From positions 1,002,729-1,066,728 of the forward strand of contig NC_013887.1 of NCBI RefSeq assembly GCF_000025525.1: a DNA stretch of 64,000 nt, written 5' to 3'. This document shows, piece after piece, positions 45,929-55,869 of the stretch (position 1 is its first letter; every line of letters begins with the position of its first letter). This stretch comes from Methanocaldococcus sp. FS406-22 (GTDB lineage: Archaea; AGJL01; Methanococci; Methanococcales; Methanocaldococcaceae). A program made the translations under genes and the position numbers. The notes beneath the pieces are model-generated. The model made no database searches. It saw only the letters and a list, made by a program, of their open reading frames with translations, and had not been told where the DNA came from.

Positions 45929-46771
45929 ATGAGAATAGTTGGAATATTGGCTATTTTATTAGCTATAATTGTAGGAACTTCGTTATGTGGGTGTGTAAAA
46001 GACAGCAAAAGTGAAGCTAATGAATTAATCAAAATGGTACCAAGTGATTATAAGGGATTTATATATGTAAATTTTAAAAATATTGAAAATAGCAAATATG
46101 CATCAGAGTATCGTTCAAAAATTCTAAACTCTTTAGGATTGAGAAATGCAAACGGTGAAAAAACAGGAATATATATTAATAAAACAAAAAGAATGCTTAT
46201 ATCAGAAAATAGATATGACAGGATAATTTTTATTATTGAGGGAGATTACGACTTTGATAAGTTTAAAAATCATCTTAAAGAAATTGGAATGAAGCCAGTA
46301 GAAGAATATGAAGGATTTAAGATATATACAAAACCCAGTGATGATAGGCTCGCATTAACATTCTATAAGGATATGATAATTGCAGGGACTAAGCAGGGAG
46401 TGTATGATTGCATAAATGTAATTAAAGGAAAAAGAGATTCTTTATTAAAAAATCAAGAAGTTATGGAAATATACGACAAACTCCCATCAGATGCCTGTGT
46501 TATGTCAGTAGCGATAGGTTATAATCCATGGTATAAAACAATAGGGGAAGGAATGTCAATTACTCTTAAAAATGACCATAGGGTTAAAGTTGTTAGAGTA
46601 GAAAAATATAAAGATGAAGAAACTGCAAAAGAAAAGTATGAAGAGCTATTAAAAGAAAAAGAAAAGCATGAAGAGGAAATGAAGAAAAAAGGAATTAGTG
46701 GGGATATAAAATTAGATGGGCAGTATTTAATTATTACGGTAGAAGGTCCAGAAGAAGAAATTAACCTTTAA
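45929..46771 (+). CDS. Putative lipoprotein, function unknown
   Basis: 280 residues from the ATG at 45929, preceded by TTGGAGGTGAAATTT. The signal peptide ends in a lipobox-like GTSLCGC. The mature part alternates strands and helices (MVPSDYKGFIYVNFKNIENS, LALTFYKDMIIAGTKQG), resembling DUF3352-type envelope proteins, and ends in a charged helical segment (about 230-255). It has its own promoter and lies between unrelated enzymes; it converges on a gene fragment with which its stop overlaps. Confidence 0.72.
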   Translation: MRIVGILAILLAIIVGTSLCGCVKDSKSEANELIKMVPSDYKGFIYVNFKNIENSKYASEYRSKILNSLGLRNANGEKTGIYINKTKRMLISENRYDRIIFIIEGDYDFDKFKNHLKEIGMKPVEEYEGFKIYTKPSDDRLALTFYKDMIIAGTKQGVYDCINVIKGKRDSLLKNQEVMEIYDKLPSDACVMSVAIGYNPWYKTIGEGMSITLKNDHRVKVVRVEKYKDEETAKEKYEELLKEKEKHEEEMKKKGISGDIKLDGQYLIITVEGPEEEINL

Positions 46772-46926
46772 TTTTTTGTAGTAATCTTTTTAAACTTAAA
46801 TAAGCAGTATCCATTTTCCTTTTTTAAGAAAAAGTTATTTTCCCAGTTTTCTAATTTGTAGTTTTTTCCAAGTCTATTTAGTGCAGACACTAATACTGAA
46901 GGAATCGGACCCACCTTACGAAACAT
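46768..46926 (-). pseudogene. Possible C-terminal gene remnant
   Basis: A minus-strand frame of 52 codons beginning MFRKVGPIPSVLVSALNRLG and ending in a Lys/Phe-rich tail. Its composition looks protein-like, but there is no ribosome binding site and a stop lies about 10 codons upstream of the Met. It is more likely the surviving 3' end of a lost gene than a working small gene. Family not recognised. Confidence 0.35.
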
Positions 46927-47027
46927 TAATAAAAATTCAAATAATTTTTGAAAGAGATAAAATTAACTTTAAATTAATGTAATAATTATTATATAAACTT
47001 AACTTCATTTATTATGGGGTGAAAAAT

Positions 47028-48203
47028 ATGACAGTAAAAATAGCTGTTGTTGGAGGAGGACCAGCAGGAAGAACATCGGCTATGTATTTGGCAAAAAATG
47101 GATTTGATGTCGATTTATTTGAGAGGGATAAGATAGGAGGAACTTGCTTAAATTATGGATGCACTTATATAACGGGGCTTAGAGAGATGGCTGACATTGT
47201 AAATAATTTGAGTATTTTAAATGGAAAAAAAGTTCATTTGGAAAAAATAATATCATTTAAAGAGCTACAGGAAAAGATAAACAAAATCCAAAATAGAATT
47301 AGGAACAAATTAGAAGAAGAAACAAAAAATTTAGGAGTAAATATAAAATACAGAGTATTTAAAGAAAAAGATAGAGAAAATTATGACTATATTGTTTATG
47401 CAACTGGAAGGAATTATCCAACTTCTTATAATGGATATGAGGTTTTAACTCACAAAGATATTCCAAATTTAAGAGAACTGCCAGAAGATATTTTAATTAT
47501 TGGTGGTGGGACAGTAGGGGTTGAATATGCCTCAATATTTTCTGATTTTGGCTGTAATGTTGTTTTATATACAAGGTCCAAGATTCTGAAGGAGATTAAG
47601 GATGAGGAAATTAGAGATTATCTTATGAAGAAAGTTATAAACTTTAAAATAACTAATGATGAAGAAGAACTTAAAAAGCTCTTAAAAAATGAGGATTATA
47701 CAAAAATCTTAGCTATTGGTGGAAAAGGTAGATTTGAGACGGATGAATATTTAAGAGTTTTAAATGAAGAGAAGGTTTATGCCTGTGGGGATTGTGTAAT
47801 AAATAAAGGAGGAAATACACCAATCTCAAGAATGGAGGGGAGAGTAGTAGCTCAGAACATCTACAATGAGATAAACAATAATTCCCTAATAAAGCCAAAT
47901 TATGAACTAATTCCAAAAACTATAAGGCTGTCTCTCACTATCTCTTATGTAGGAAAGCAAACAAATGAGTATAAAATAATAAGAAGCTGTGTTGGAAAAG
48001 GCAATTTCTTCAAAGTTTTACATGGAGTAGGGATAAATAAAATCTACTATGAAGATGGAAAGATTGTTGGGGCTATAATTATGACACCTTGTGCTGAGAT
48101 TCTTCCATATTTCACCCAGTTAATTAAGGGGATAGATGTTTATAACAACTTCATGGAGGTTCATCCATCAACTGACATCTTTTACAAAGAGTTTAGAGGT
48201 TAA
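47028..48203 (+). CDS. FAD-dependent pyridine nucleotide-disulfide oxidoreductase
   Basis: 391 residues from the ATG at 47028 (GGGGTGAAAAAT before it). FAD site VVGGGPAGRTSAMYLAKNG, redox-active disulfide GGTCLNYGC, NAD site LIIGGGTVGVEYAS and YACGDCV. The dihydrolipoamide dehydrogenase type, but about 60 residues shorter than usual; the physiological substrate is unknown. It overlaps the end of pheA by 4 bp (convergent). Confidence 0.9.
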   Translation: MTVKIAVVGGGPAGRTSAMYLAKNGFDVDLFERDKIGGTCLNYGCTYITGLREMADIVNNLSILNGKKVHLEKIISFKELQEKINKIQNRIRNKLEEETKNLGVNIKYRVFKEKDRENYDYIVYATGRNYPTSYNGYEVLTHKDIPNLRELPEDILIIGGGTVGVEYASIFSDFGCNVVLYTRSKILKEIKDEEIRDYLMKKVINFKITNDEEELKKLLKNEDYTKILAIGGKGRFETDEYLRVLNEEKVYACGDCVINKGGNTPISRMEGRVVAQNIYNEINNNSLIKPNYELIPKTIRLSLTISYVGKQTNEYKIIRSCVGKGNFFKVLHGVGINKIYYEDGKIVGAIIMTPCAEILPYFTQLIKGIDVYNNFMEVHPSTDIFYKEFRG

Positions 48204-49018
48204 TCAAAAACAGGATACCTTCCTAAAAGAATAATAAAGGTTGTATGCCTTTCTAAAGCATTTAAAATATCTTCTAACTTTTCCTTGCTATCTTCAAAGT
48301 CAATGTAAAATATATAAGCTCCCAATCTCTTTTTTGAAGGTCTTGACTCAATTCTTGTTAAGTTTATATTTCTATCAGCAAACTCCTTCAAAATATGATA
48401 CAAAGCTCCTGGTTTATCTTCTTTTAATTCAAAAACAATTGAAACCTTATAACTTTTTGGAAGTATTTTGAATTTCACATCTCTGCCAATTAAAATAAAT
48501 CTCGTTCTATTATTTTTATAATCCTCAATATTTTCATCTAATATTTTTAAGTTATAATATTCTGCTGACTCTTTTGAACCGATAGCCCCTAAAGTTTCAT
48601 CTTTACTTTCAGCAACAATTTTCACGGCCTTAGCTGTGCTTTCCACTGCTTTAACATCCCAGCCATGTTTTTTTATGTAGTTTCTGCATTGAGCCAATGC
48701 CTGTGGATGGGAAATAACAGTTTTTATTTTATTTTTATCATAGCCAATTAAATTGTGGTGTATATCTAAAGCCAATTCCCCCAATATCTTAATATCTTTA
48801 AATTGCAATAACAAATCTTGAGTTAGAGATACAGATCCTTCAATAGAGTTTTCTATTGGAACTACTCCTAAGCCATTGTTATCTACCTTTTCAAACACAT
48901 CATATATGGAATTGCAGTAATCTATTTTGTAATTGCCATCAATGTAGTCTAAAAATTTCTTTGTGGCTATCTCGCTATAAGTTCCTTTTGGTAATGTATA
49001 GATTATCGTTTTATCCAT
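48200..49018 (-). CDS. pheA: Prephenate dehydratase
   Basis: 272 residues. It has the catalytic TRF in NNRTRFILIG and VESTAKAVKIVAES, then a C-terminal ACT domain with GALYHILKEFADRNINLTRI and the ESRP motif that binds phenylalanine. It makes phenylpyruvate, so feedback by phenylalanine is expected. The ATG follows AGAGTGATAGA. Confidence 0.95.
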   Translation of the reverse strand: MDKTIIYTLPKGTYSEIATKKFLDYIDGNYKIDYCNSIYDVFEKVDNNGLGVVPIENSIEGSVSLTQDLLLQFKDIKILGELALDIHHNLIGYDKNKIKTVISHPQALAQCRNYIKKHGWDVKAVESTAKAVKIVAESKDETLGAIGSKESAEYYNLKILDENIEDYKNNRTRFILIGRDVKFKILPKSYKVSIVFELKEDKPGALYHILKEFADRNINLTRIESRPSKKRLGAYIFYIDFEDSKEKLEDILNALERHTTFIILLGRYPVFD

Positions 49019-49031
49019 TCTATCACTCTTA

Positions 49032-49709
49032 TTATTCTTTCACCATCTCAATAATTAAGAACTGCCCTTTATTTTTAAAAATTTTTGAGAGTTTTTTATC
49101 CATAGGTTTCCAATATCCTATAATTTTTGATAAAATTATTGGTGGGAATATCTTAAAAATTGAAGGTAAAAAATATACTGAATTTGAATAGACAATTTTA
49201 AATCCATTTACCTTAAAATCTTCAACAGATAACGGCTTATGAAAGATTTCAAAATCATTAAAAATCTCTTCTTTAATTAAGCTGTCTCTATTTATAACAA
49301 CAACTATTAAATGCCCATTATTTTTTAAAACCCTTTTTATTTCATTTAGAGCTTTTAAATAATCTACATGCTCCAACACATTTATACATAAAACTAAATC
49401 AAATGTGTTATCTTTAAAAGGCAAATGTAAGATATTAGCACAAATCTTTCTCTCTTTGAGTTTAAATTTTTTAAGTAAATTTAACGATATATCTAAATAT
49501 ATAGCATTAAAATCTTTTGTTAGATTATAAAAAGCTCCAAAGCCACATCCACAATCTAAAACCAAAAAATCTTCTTTATTTTCAAATTTTTTTAATAATT
49601 TTTTAAGTTCATCAAAAATTAGCTCATCAGCAAAATTCATAAGAAGCTTTATATAATTTGGGAAATCTTCTGGTTTCCATTTATCATAAAAATCTTTAAC
49701 TTCCCTCAT
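49032..49709 (-). CDS. SAM-dependent methyltransferase (class I, type 11)
   Basis: 225 residues with the SAM-binding motif LVLDCGCGFGAFYNL, the acidic residue in IYLDIS, and LVLCINVLEHVDYLKALNEI. Substrate unknown. It overlaps the upstream gene by 4 bp, and pheA starts 13 bp downstream, so the three lie in one operon. Confidence 0.88.
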   Translation of the reverse strand: MREVKDFYDKWKPEDFPNYIKLLMNFADELIFDELKKLLKKFENKEDFLVLDCGCGFGAFYNLTKDFNAIYLDISLNLLKKFKLKERKICANILHLPFKDNTFDLVLCINVLEHVDYLKALNEIKRVLKNNGHLIVVVINRDSLIKEEIFNDFEIFHKPLSVEDFKVNGFKIVYSNSVYFLPSIFKIFPPIILSKIIGYWKPMDKKLSKIFKNKGQFLIIEMVKE

Positions 49710-49993
49710 AATACCTCACATGTTAGTGTGTATATTATCTCATCTTCAAACAGCTTTTTTATTTTTTCTTTAATCTTTTCAATCTCTTCTCTGTCTAATT
49801 CTTCTTTTAGCTCTTTATCAAGCATAAATCCGCATCTGTAATAATAGCTATCCTCTGAAATTAAGGCTAATTCTGGATACTCAATAGATAAGATTTTCAC
49901 ATCTTCTCCCAAAATTTTTAAAACCTCTTTAAATGCTTTTTCAAAGTTAAATCCTTCTCTTACATAAAAAACAGCATCTACAGCTAATTTCAT
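49706..49993 (-). CDS. Small conserved protein of unknown function
   Basis: 95 residues from the ATG at 49993, preceded by TTGGGGGATAAT. Alpha/beta with YPELALISEDSYYYRCGFML. No known motif recognised. Co-translated with the methyltransferase. Confidence 0.75.
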   Translation of the reverse strand: MKLAVDAVFYVREGFNFEKAFKEVLKILGEDVKILSIEYPELALISEDSYYYRCGFMLDKELKEELDREEIEKIKEKIKKLFEDEIIYTLTCEVL

Positions 49994-50085
49994 ATTATCC
50001 CCCAATTTCTTTTAATATTTTATTTTCTCTTCAATGTTTGTCACTATCTTATCTAAAACTTAAAAAAACTAAGATTTATTAAAAA

Positions 50086-51060
50086 TCAACAGCCACAGAT
50101 AAACTCTTTCTCAAAATCAAAAATAAGCTCTTTCTTTTCACCATCAGTAATATACAATTTCTTTTCAGCTATAACTTCTCCACAAATCTCTGCTGTCATC
50201 TCCACATCTTCAAAAATATCTCTAATCTCTTTGAAGTTCTCTTCCTTTGCAGTTAAAACATATCCACTACCTGGATAAACCTTAAGCCAGTGGATTAAAT
50301 CAATCTCCTCTGGTTTAGGGATTTTAGTTATATCAACAACTCCCCCTTTCCTTGAAACCTCTAACAACATACCCAAAGTTCCAATAGCTCCTGGATTACT
50401 GATATCTTTACATGAGTTAGCTAACTTATTCTCTGCAATATAAACTAAAGCATCCATCTGGGCTTTAACTAATTTCTTTGATTTCATGGTTGTTGTGTCC
50501 CAATTTAATGGAAATGATTTATAAATCTGCCCAACCAAGTCATAGGCAAAGATTATTTTATCTCCAATTTTTGCATTATCACTTCTCAATATACAATCTT
50601 TTTTAGCAATTCCAGTTATAGAAACATCTAAAACATTACACATAGCATCTGGATGTGTGTGCCCTCCAACCATTGGCACGCCAAACTTTTTTACTCCATC
50701 TTTAACTCCTTTTAAAACCTCTCTGCAGATATCTTTATCTCTTATGCTGATTATATTGGTCATCCCTATGCACTTTCCTCCCATTGCCGCTATATCCTTA
50801 CAATTAACTAAGACAGAGCAGTAACCAGCCCACCACGGGTCTGCTTCTAAAAGCTTTCCCCAAATACCATCGGCAGCTAACAAAATGGCGTTATCTCCAT
50901 CTATGCCTATAACTGCAGCATCATCACCAAAATCAACAATAATGTTGAATTCGTAATCCTCATCATCAAAATCAAACGTTTCAACAACATCTTTAATAGC
51001 TACCTTTCTTAAAATCCCTTCAAAGTTTCTTATCTCATCAACAACCCTTTTTAAATCCAT
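50086..51060 (-). CDS. Methanogenesis marker protein 2 (AIR synthase-like)
   Basis: 324 residues. The PurM/ThiL-type ATP-binding features are FGDDAAVIG near 50 and GGHTHPDAMCNVLDVSI in the middle. This family is restricted to methanogens and has no proven reaction; the similarity to AIR synthase and ThiL suggests an ATP-using phosphotransfer. The ATG follows GGGGATTCT. Confidence 0.85.
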   Translation of the reverse strand: MDLKRVVDEIRNFEGILRKVAIKDVVETFDFDDEDYEFNIIVDFGDDAAVIGIDGDNAILLAADGIWGKLLEADPWWAGYCSVLVNCKDIAAMGGKCIGMTNIISIRDKDICREVLKGVKDGVKKFGVPMVGGHTHPDAMCNVLDVSITGIAKKDCILRSDNAKIGDKIIFAYDLVGQIYKSFPLNWDTTTMKSKKLVKAQMDALVYIAENKLANSCKDISNPGAIGTLGMLLEVSRKGGVVDITKIPKPEEIDLIHWLKVYPGSGYVLTAKEENFKEIRDIFEDVEMTAEICGEVIAEKKLYITDGEKKELIFDFEKEFICGC

Positions 51061-51217
51061 AGAATCCCCTTTCTTTTTGGTAATATCACTTACTTAATTT
51101 TTAATACCATTTCTTTTAAAACTTTCGATTTGTTCTTATTTCAAATATTTCCAATTCACTCAAACACTAAAAATTATAACAATTTAGAATTAAAAAATTA
51201 GAATTAATCTATTGATT

Positions 51218-52465
51218 TTATCGCCCCTTATACTTCTTATATGATTCCTTAAGCATCTCAATTACTGGCAACTTTTCTCCAGCTAAGAAATCTAAGGTAG
51301 CTCCACCTCCTGTACTGACATGGTCTATTTTATCAGCAATGCCAAATAACTCAGCTGCAGCAGATAAATGCCCTCCTCCAATAACAGAAAATCCTTTTGA
51401 GTTAGCTATTGCTTTCAACAACTCTTCAGTACCTTTTGCAAATGCCTCTTTCTCAAACACACCAGCAGGACCGTTAGCTACAATGGTATTTGCCTCATTA
51501 ATAATTTCACTGTAAAGCTTAATAGTTTTTTCTCCAATATCATTAATTAAATGCTCTACTTTTTCATCTTTATTTAAATCAGCTTCAACTCTCTCCTCAT
51601 CAATATTTAGAGCTACATCAATAGGGACAACAATTTTATCTTCAAATTTATCTAACAACTCTTTAGCAATCTCTATCTGGCTTTTCAATCCAAGATTTTC
51701 AATAACTTTTTCATTAACTCCTAAATCATACCCCATAGCTACAAGGAAGATATTAGCAACAATTCCTGAGGTTAAAACCTTATCTGCTGTTCCATTCTCT
51801 AAAACATTTTTCATAACTCTTATTGAGTCATCTGCTTTAGCTCCACCTAAAACATAAACGCAAGGCCTTTCTGGATTCTCTAAAACTTTTGATAAAATTC
51901 CTACTTCTTTCTCCATCAATCTTCCAGCAATCATTGGCATATAATAGGAAAAACCAACTAATGATGGTTGAGCCCTGTGTGCAGCTGCAAAGGCATCATT
52001 AACAAAATAATCGAAAAGAGGAGCTAATCTTTTAATTAAATTTGTCTCTGCCTGTTTTTTTGGTGTAATGTCCTTCCATTTTTTCCAATCACTTAAAACT
52101 TCTTCAGAATAAAACCTAATGTTTTCTAATAAAATGACATCTCCACATCTCATATTAATTATTGCTTCTCTCGCTGTAGAGCCTATAACTTCATCAATAT
52201 ACTCAACCTCTTTTCCAATAACCTCTGACAACACTTTGGCATGATTTTTTAATGTTGTGAAATCTTTCTTCCCTGGCCTACTTTGGTGGGCTAAGATAAC
52301 AACCTTAGCATTTTTGTTTATAAGCTCTGTAATTGTGTTCTTAATCTCCCTAATCCTCTTATCATCTAAAATCTCTCCTGTATTTGGGTCTATTGGACAG
52401 TTTATATCTACTCTCAAAACTACTCTTTTCTCATCAAAATTAAAGTCATCCAACGTCAAAAACAT
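51218..52465 (-). CDS. pgk: Phosphoglycerate kinase
   Basis: 415 residues. Conserved stretches: [10 protein letters not shown] (N-domain substrate site), [31 protein letters not shown] and [18 protein letters not shown] at the nucleotide site. It interconverts 1,3-bisphosphoglycerate and 3-phosphoglycerate. The ATG follows GAGGGATAGTC. Confidence 0.97.
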   Translation of the reverse strand: MFLTLDDFNFDEKRVVLRVDINCPIDPNTGEILDDKRIREIKNTITELINKNAKVVILAHQSRPGKKDFTTLKNHAKVLSEVIGKEVEYIDEVIGSTAREAIINMRCGDVILLENIRFYSEEVLSDWKKWKDITPKKQAETNLIKRLAPLFDYFVNDAFAAAHRAQPSLVGFSYYMPMIAGRLMEKEVGILSKVLENPERPCVYVLGGAKADDSIRVMKNVLENGTADKVLTSGIVANIFLVAMGYDLGVNEKVIENLGLKSQIEIAKELLDKFEDKIVVPIDVALNIDEERVEADLNKDEKVEHLINDIGEKTIKLYSEIINEANTIVANGPAGVFEKEAFAKGTEELLKAIANSKGFSVIGGGHLSAAAELFGIADKIDHVSTGGGATLDFLAGEKLPVIEMLKESYKKYKGR

Positions 52466-52533
52466 GACTATCCCTCAAAAATCTGTAAGTGATATGTTGG
52501 GTATTTTTTATTTTAATAGGAAGTTTATAAATT

Positions 52534-52839
52534 TTATCCAACAACATCCTTTAGCCATTTTATATACTCCTCATTCACATCTTCAACATCCATCTTCATA
52601 ATTAAGGGGGTTGAGTAAGGGTGCAATTCCTTAATAACATTTTTTACCTCTTCCCATTTATCATCATCTGTCTTTAAAATAGCTCCTATTTCATTATCTT
52701 CCTCAATCTTCCCTTCCCACCAATATAATGCCTTATGCTCTCTTAAATTTGCACATGCTATTAGCTTTCTCTCAAGAAGAGCATTAACTACTTTTTCAGC
52801 ACTTTCCCAATCTGGAAATGTTGTATATATAACAATCAT
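52534..52839 (-). CDS. cutA: CutA family protein
   Basis: 101 residues from the ATG at 52839 (GGTGATTATC before it). It has the family stretches TTFPDWESAEKVVNALLERK, ACANLREHKALYWWEGKIEE and HPYSTPLI. A trimeric, very stable protein linked to divalent metal tolerance; its role in archaea is unproven. Confidence 0.95.
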   Translation of the reverse strand: MIVIYTTFPDWESAEKVVNALLERKLIACANLREHKALYWWEGKIEEDNEIGAILKTDDDKWEEVKNVIKELHPYSTPLIMKMDVEDVNEEYIKWLKDVVG

Positions 52840-52953
52840 GATAATCACCAAAATTTAATAAATAACTCTCACTTATAATTTAACTAATTTTAACTTTTAT
52901 AAATTAATTTTTTAAATATTTTATGTGAAAAATAAAAATTAAGGTGAGTGTTA

Positions 52954-53922
52954 ATGTTAATAAGACCAAGGAGATTAAGAAAAAACCAAAAAATTAGAGA
53001 TTTAGTTAGAGAAACAGTCTTAACAAAAAATGATTTAATAATGCCAATCTTTGTAGATGAACATTTAAAAGGGAATGAAAAAAAGAAGATTAACTCAATG
53101 CCGAATCAGTATAGGTTTAGTGTGGAAGGAGCCATAGAAGAAGCTAAGAAGATAGCTGATTTAGGCATTCCAGCTGTAATATTGTTTGGTATTCCAAAAT
53201 ATAAGGATGAAATAGCAAGCTCTGCCTATGACAAAAATGGGGTTGTGCAGAGAACTATAAGGGGAATTAAAGAGGAGTTAGGAGATGAACTTTTGGTTAT
53301 TGCTGACTGCTGTTTGTGTGAATATACAAGCCATGGACACTGCGGAATAGTTAAAAATGGAAAGATATTAAATGATGCTACCCTCCCTATATTGGCAAAG
53401 ATAGCTTTATCCTATGCCGAGGCTGGGGTTGATATCGTTGCTCCTTCAGACATGATGGATGGAAGAGTTAAAGCTATAAGAGAGGTTTTAGAGGAAAATG
53501 GCTATGATGATGTTGCTATAATGAGCTATTCTGCCAAATATGCATCATCGTTTTATGGGCCTTTTAGGGAGGCTGCTGAAAGTGCTCCAAAGTTTGGAGA
53601 TAGAAAGAGCTATCAGATGGACATTGGAAATGCAAGAGAAGCAATGAAAGAGATTGCCTTGGATATAGAGGAGGGGGCTGATTTGATTTTGGTTAAGCCG
53701 GCTCTACCATACTTAGATATAATAAGGATGGCTAAAGATAGGTTTGATGTGCCTATTGGTGGTTACTGCGTTAGTGGGGAGTATGCAATGGTTGAAGCAG
53801 CAGCAAGAAATGGATGGTTAGATAGGGAAAAGGTTATTTATGAAATACTGCTAAGTATAAAAAGGGCTGGAGCTGATTTTATCATTACATATTGGGCTAA
53901 GGAGGTTGCTGAAAAATTATAG
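52954..53922 (+). CDS. hemB: Delta-aminolevulinic acid dehydratase (porphobilinogen synthase)
   Basis: 322 residues from the ATG at 52954 (AAGGTGAGTGTTA before it). The zinc-site Cys are in [14 protein letters not shown], the Schiff-base lysines in [14 protein letters not shown] and [11 protein letters not shown]. It feeds tetrapyrrole synthesis, including F430 through CfbA. Its TAG stop (53920-53922) is also the first three bases of palindromic element C. Confidence 0.96.
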   Translation: MLIRPRRLRKNQKIRDLVRETVLTKNDLIMPIFVDEHLKGNEKKKINSMPNQYRFSVEGAIEEAKKIADLGIPAVILFGIPKYKDEIASSAYDKNGVVQRTIRGIKEELGDELLVIADCCLCEYTSHGHCGIVKNGKILNDATLPILAKIALSYAEAGVDIVAPSDMMDGRVKAIREVLEENGYDDVAIMSYSAKYASSFYGPFREAAESAPKFGDRKSYQMDIGNAREAMKEIALDIEEGADLILVKPALPYLDIIRMAKDRFDVPIGGYCVSGEYAMVEAAARNGWLDREKVIYEILLSIKRAGADFIITYWAKEVAEKL

Positions 53923-54108
53923 TTTTGCAAAAGTTATCAAATTAAAAATGAAGATTTGAACGCCTTCCCAAAGGAAGGTGTTCATAAATACCTTATTGTA
54001 TTTCAAAATGTTTTAACAACCCATAGGACTTCGTCCTATTGGGATACCTAATAAGTTTTTGATGAAACTTTTCCTAAAAGTTTCTTTCAAAATGTTTTGC
54101 AAAAACTA
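53920..54108. repeat. Palindromic MITE-like element C, overlapping the hemB stop codon
   Basis: About 189 bp with ends TAGTTTTGCAAAAG and TTTTGCAAAAACTA, an inner hairpin (GAACGCCTTCC...GGAAGGTGTTC), and a short palindromic repeat nested inside (54016-54048). The initial TAG is the hemB stop codon. Noncoding. Confidence 0.7.
54016..54048 (+). repeat. Short palindromic repeat, best copy
   Basis: ACAACCCATAGGACTTCG followed by TCCTATTGGGATACC; the core TAGGACTTCGTCCTA is a perfect stem with a TTCG-type loop. Other copies at 21001-21028 and, inverted, 22961-22990. Confidence 0.65.
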
Positions 54109-54125
54109 TATTATAAGGGAGATTT

Positions 54126-54716
54126 ATGAACATCTTAAAAAATTTTTCAGTCCCTAACTTATGTGATGCTGGAGCTAAGCCGTTAAAGGGCATTAAACCT
54201 ATTTTAGATAATCAAAAGATTGTTTTTGGTGAGGCTATAACTGTAAAAATAAGCTATAATGACTGGGGGACTTTAATTAAAGCTATAAGCTTTGCTAAAA
54301 ATAAAATTATTGTTGCAGAGGTTGTTGGAGAAGGAAAATATGAAACAGCAGTTTGGGGAGGTTTAGCTTCACTAAATGCCAAAATTAAGGGAGTTAGAGG
54401 GGTTGTTATAGACGGATGTGTTAGGGATGTTGAGGATATAAAAGCTCTAAAGTTCCCAGTTTTTGCAAAAAATTTCTGCCCAAATGCAGGAAAACCTTTA
54501 AATCTTGGAGAGATAAATGTTGCTGTGAATTGTGGTGGAGTTGTGGTTGAGCCAGGAGATATAGTTATTGGAGATTGCAATGGAGTGGCAGTTATAAAAA
54601 AATCCTCTCTTCAAGAGGTTATTGAGAATGCTAAAAATATAAAGGAGAAAGAAAGAAAAATTAAAGAAAGGATATTAAGAGGGCAAGATTTAAGAGATAT
54701 CTTAAACTTAGAATAA
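54126..54716 (+). CDS. RraA-like / 4-hydroxy-4-methyl-2-oxoglutarate aldolase family protein
   Basis: 196 residues. It shows VPNLCDAGAKPLKG, WGGLASLNAKIKGVRGVVIDGCVRDVEDI and the PGDIVIGDCNGVAVI signature of the RraA fold. The member may be an aldolase or decarboxylase of 2-keto acids; the reaction is not known here. The ATG follows AAGGGAGATTT. Confidence 0.88.
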   Translation: MNILKNFSVPNLCDAGAKPLKGIKPILDNQKIVFGEAITVKISYNDWGTLIKAISFAKNKIIVAEVVGEGKYETAVWGGLASLNAKIKGVRGVVIDGCVRDVEDIKALKFPVFAKNFCPNAGKPLNLGEINVAVNCGGVVVEPGDIVIGDCNGVAVIKKSSLQEVIENAKNIKEKERKIKERILRGQDLRDILNLE

Positions 54717-54785
54717 ACAGAATAAATAAATATATATAAATATTGAATATAAAGATTATAACAATAAAAATCTGCAGGGTGATAT

Positions 54786-55361
54786 GTGTTGAGAGTTCCG
54801 CGTAGTCTGAAACCTATACTAAATAGAATAAACGGAGAGGCAGAAACGAGATACATAGTTAGAGGGCTTATTGATGGTTCTCTATCGGCTCTTGGGGTTG
54901 TTATTGGTGCGAGTGGTTCAGCTGATGCATCTGTTATTATTGCAGCAGGATTGGGAGGAGGTATAGCCAACGGTTTATCAAATATCCTTGGGGCATTCAC
55001 TGCTGAAAAGGCATCATTAGAAAGGGAAAGAATACAGAAAGAAAAAAGCCTTTTAAAAAAGAACGGCTATTTAAAGAAGTCAATAATTTACAAAAAAGCT
55101 ATTAGAGAGACGATGATTTGTGGACTTATTGATGGAATATCAACAACTATTGGTTCAGCACTTCCAGTAGTACCGTTCTTTTTATTTGATATAAAAACAG
55201 CTCTATATGTGGCTATAGGTATAACTATAGCCATACTGTTTATATTGGGAGTGTTTATAGGAAAGATTTCTAAGGAGAATGTTGTAATTTCAGGAATAAA
55301 GATGGTTGCTGGAGCTTTAATTGTAGCAGTTCTATGCTTTATGGTAGAGAGGGCTTTTTAA
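54786..55361 (+). CDS. VIT1/CCC1-related membrane protein (DUF125-like)
   Basis: 191 residues with about four to five membrane segments. The N-terminal segment LIDGSLSALGVVIGASGSAD and the inner repeat MICGLIDGISTTIGSALPV are typical of the iron/manganese carrier VIT/CCC1 group; this archaeal branch is uncharacterised. The start is GTG at 54786 or TTG at 54789, both just after GGTGATAT. Confidence 0.85.
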   Translation: MLRVPRSLKPILNRINGEAETRYIVRGLIDGSLSALGVVIGASGSADASVIIAAGLGGGIANGLSNILGAFTAEKASLERERIQKEKSLLKKNGYLKKSIIYKKAIRETMICGLIDGISTTIGSALPVVPFFLFDIKTALYVAIGITIAILFILGVFIGKISKENVVISGIKMVAGALIVAVLCFMVERAF

Positions 55362-55371
55362 TGGGAAGATT

Positions 55372-55869
55372 ATGAAGGCAAAAGAATTATTTGAAAAATT
55401 AAAGAAAGAGCTCGATAATTTTAGCATATATGATATAATGATGATTAGAAGCTTTATTGAGAGGGATGCTAAATTTCTTCCAGAAAAATACAAAAATCAT
55501 TATATTGAGGCAATGATGAAGTATTTAATTGAGACATTTAACGAGATTAAAAAGAAAAGAGTTGAAGAAATCAAAGATGAAGAAATTGACGAGAAGAAGT
55601 TAAATGAGATGCTTAATAGGATTGAGAGGTTTAGAAAATATTATACTCCAGATGAGGAGAGATTTATAAACCTTTCAAAAATTCTTTGCCCATACTTAGC
55701 TTTTATTGCTAAAAAGCCATTACATCCGGAGTATTTGACATTTCCCGGAAATGTAAGAATTATTAAAAAAGGTAATAGTTATTACTGCCCAGTTAAGAAT
55801 AAACAGCTTAACGAATACTCCCTCTGTGAGTTCTGTGTTGCTAAAAGTATTGACGAATTGCAGAATTAG
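55372..55869 (+). CDS. UPF0305 (DUF2115) protein
   Basis: 165 residues; helical N-terminal two-thirds and a C-terminal Cys cluster (ILCPYLAF, YYCPVKNKQ, SLCEFCVAK) that could bind zinc. The family is known from methanogens and has no assigned function. It begins 10 bp after the membrane protein gene. Its TAG stop (55867-55869) is the start of palindromic element B copy 2. Confidence 0.88.
   Translation: MKAKELFEKLKKELDNFSIYDIMMIRSFIERDAKFLPEKYKNHYIEAMMKYLIETFNEIKKKRVEEIKDEEIDEKKLNEMLNRIERFRKYYTPDEERFINLSKILCPYLAFIAKKPLHPEYLTFPGNVRIIKKGNSYYCPVKNKQLNEYSLCEFCVAKSIDELQN

Noticed and set aside
52257-52601. Open frame of 114 codons on the + strand
   Set aside because: Overlaps the start of pgk and the end of cutA antisense; no ribosome binding site.
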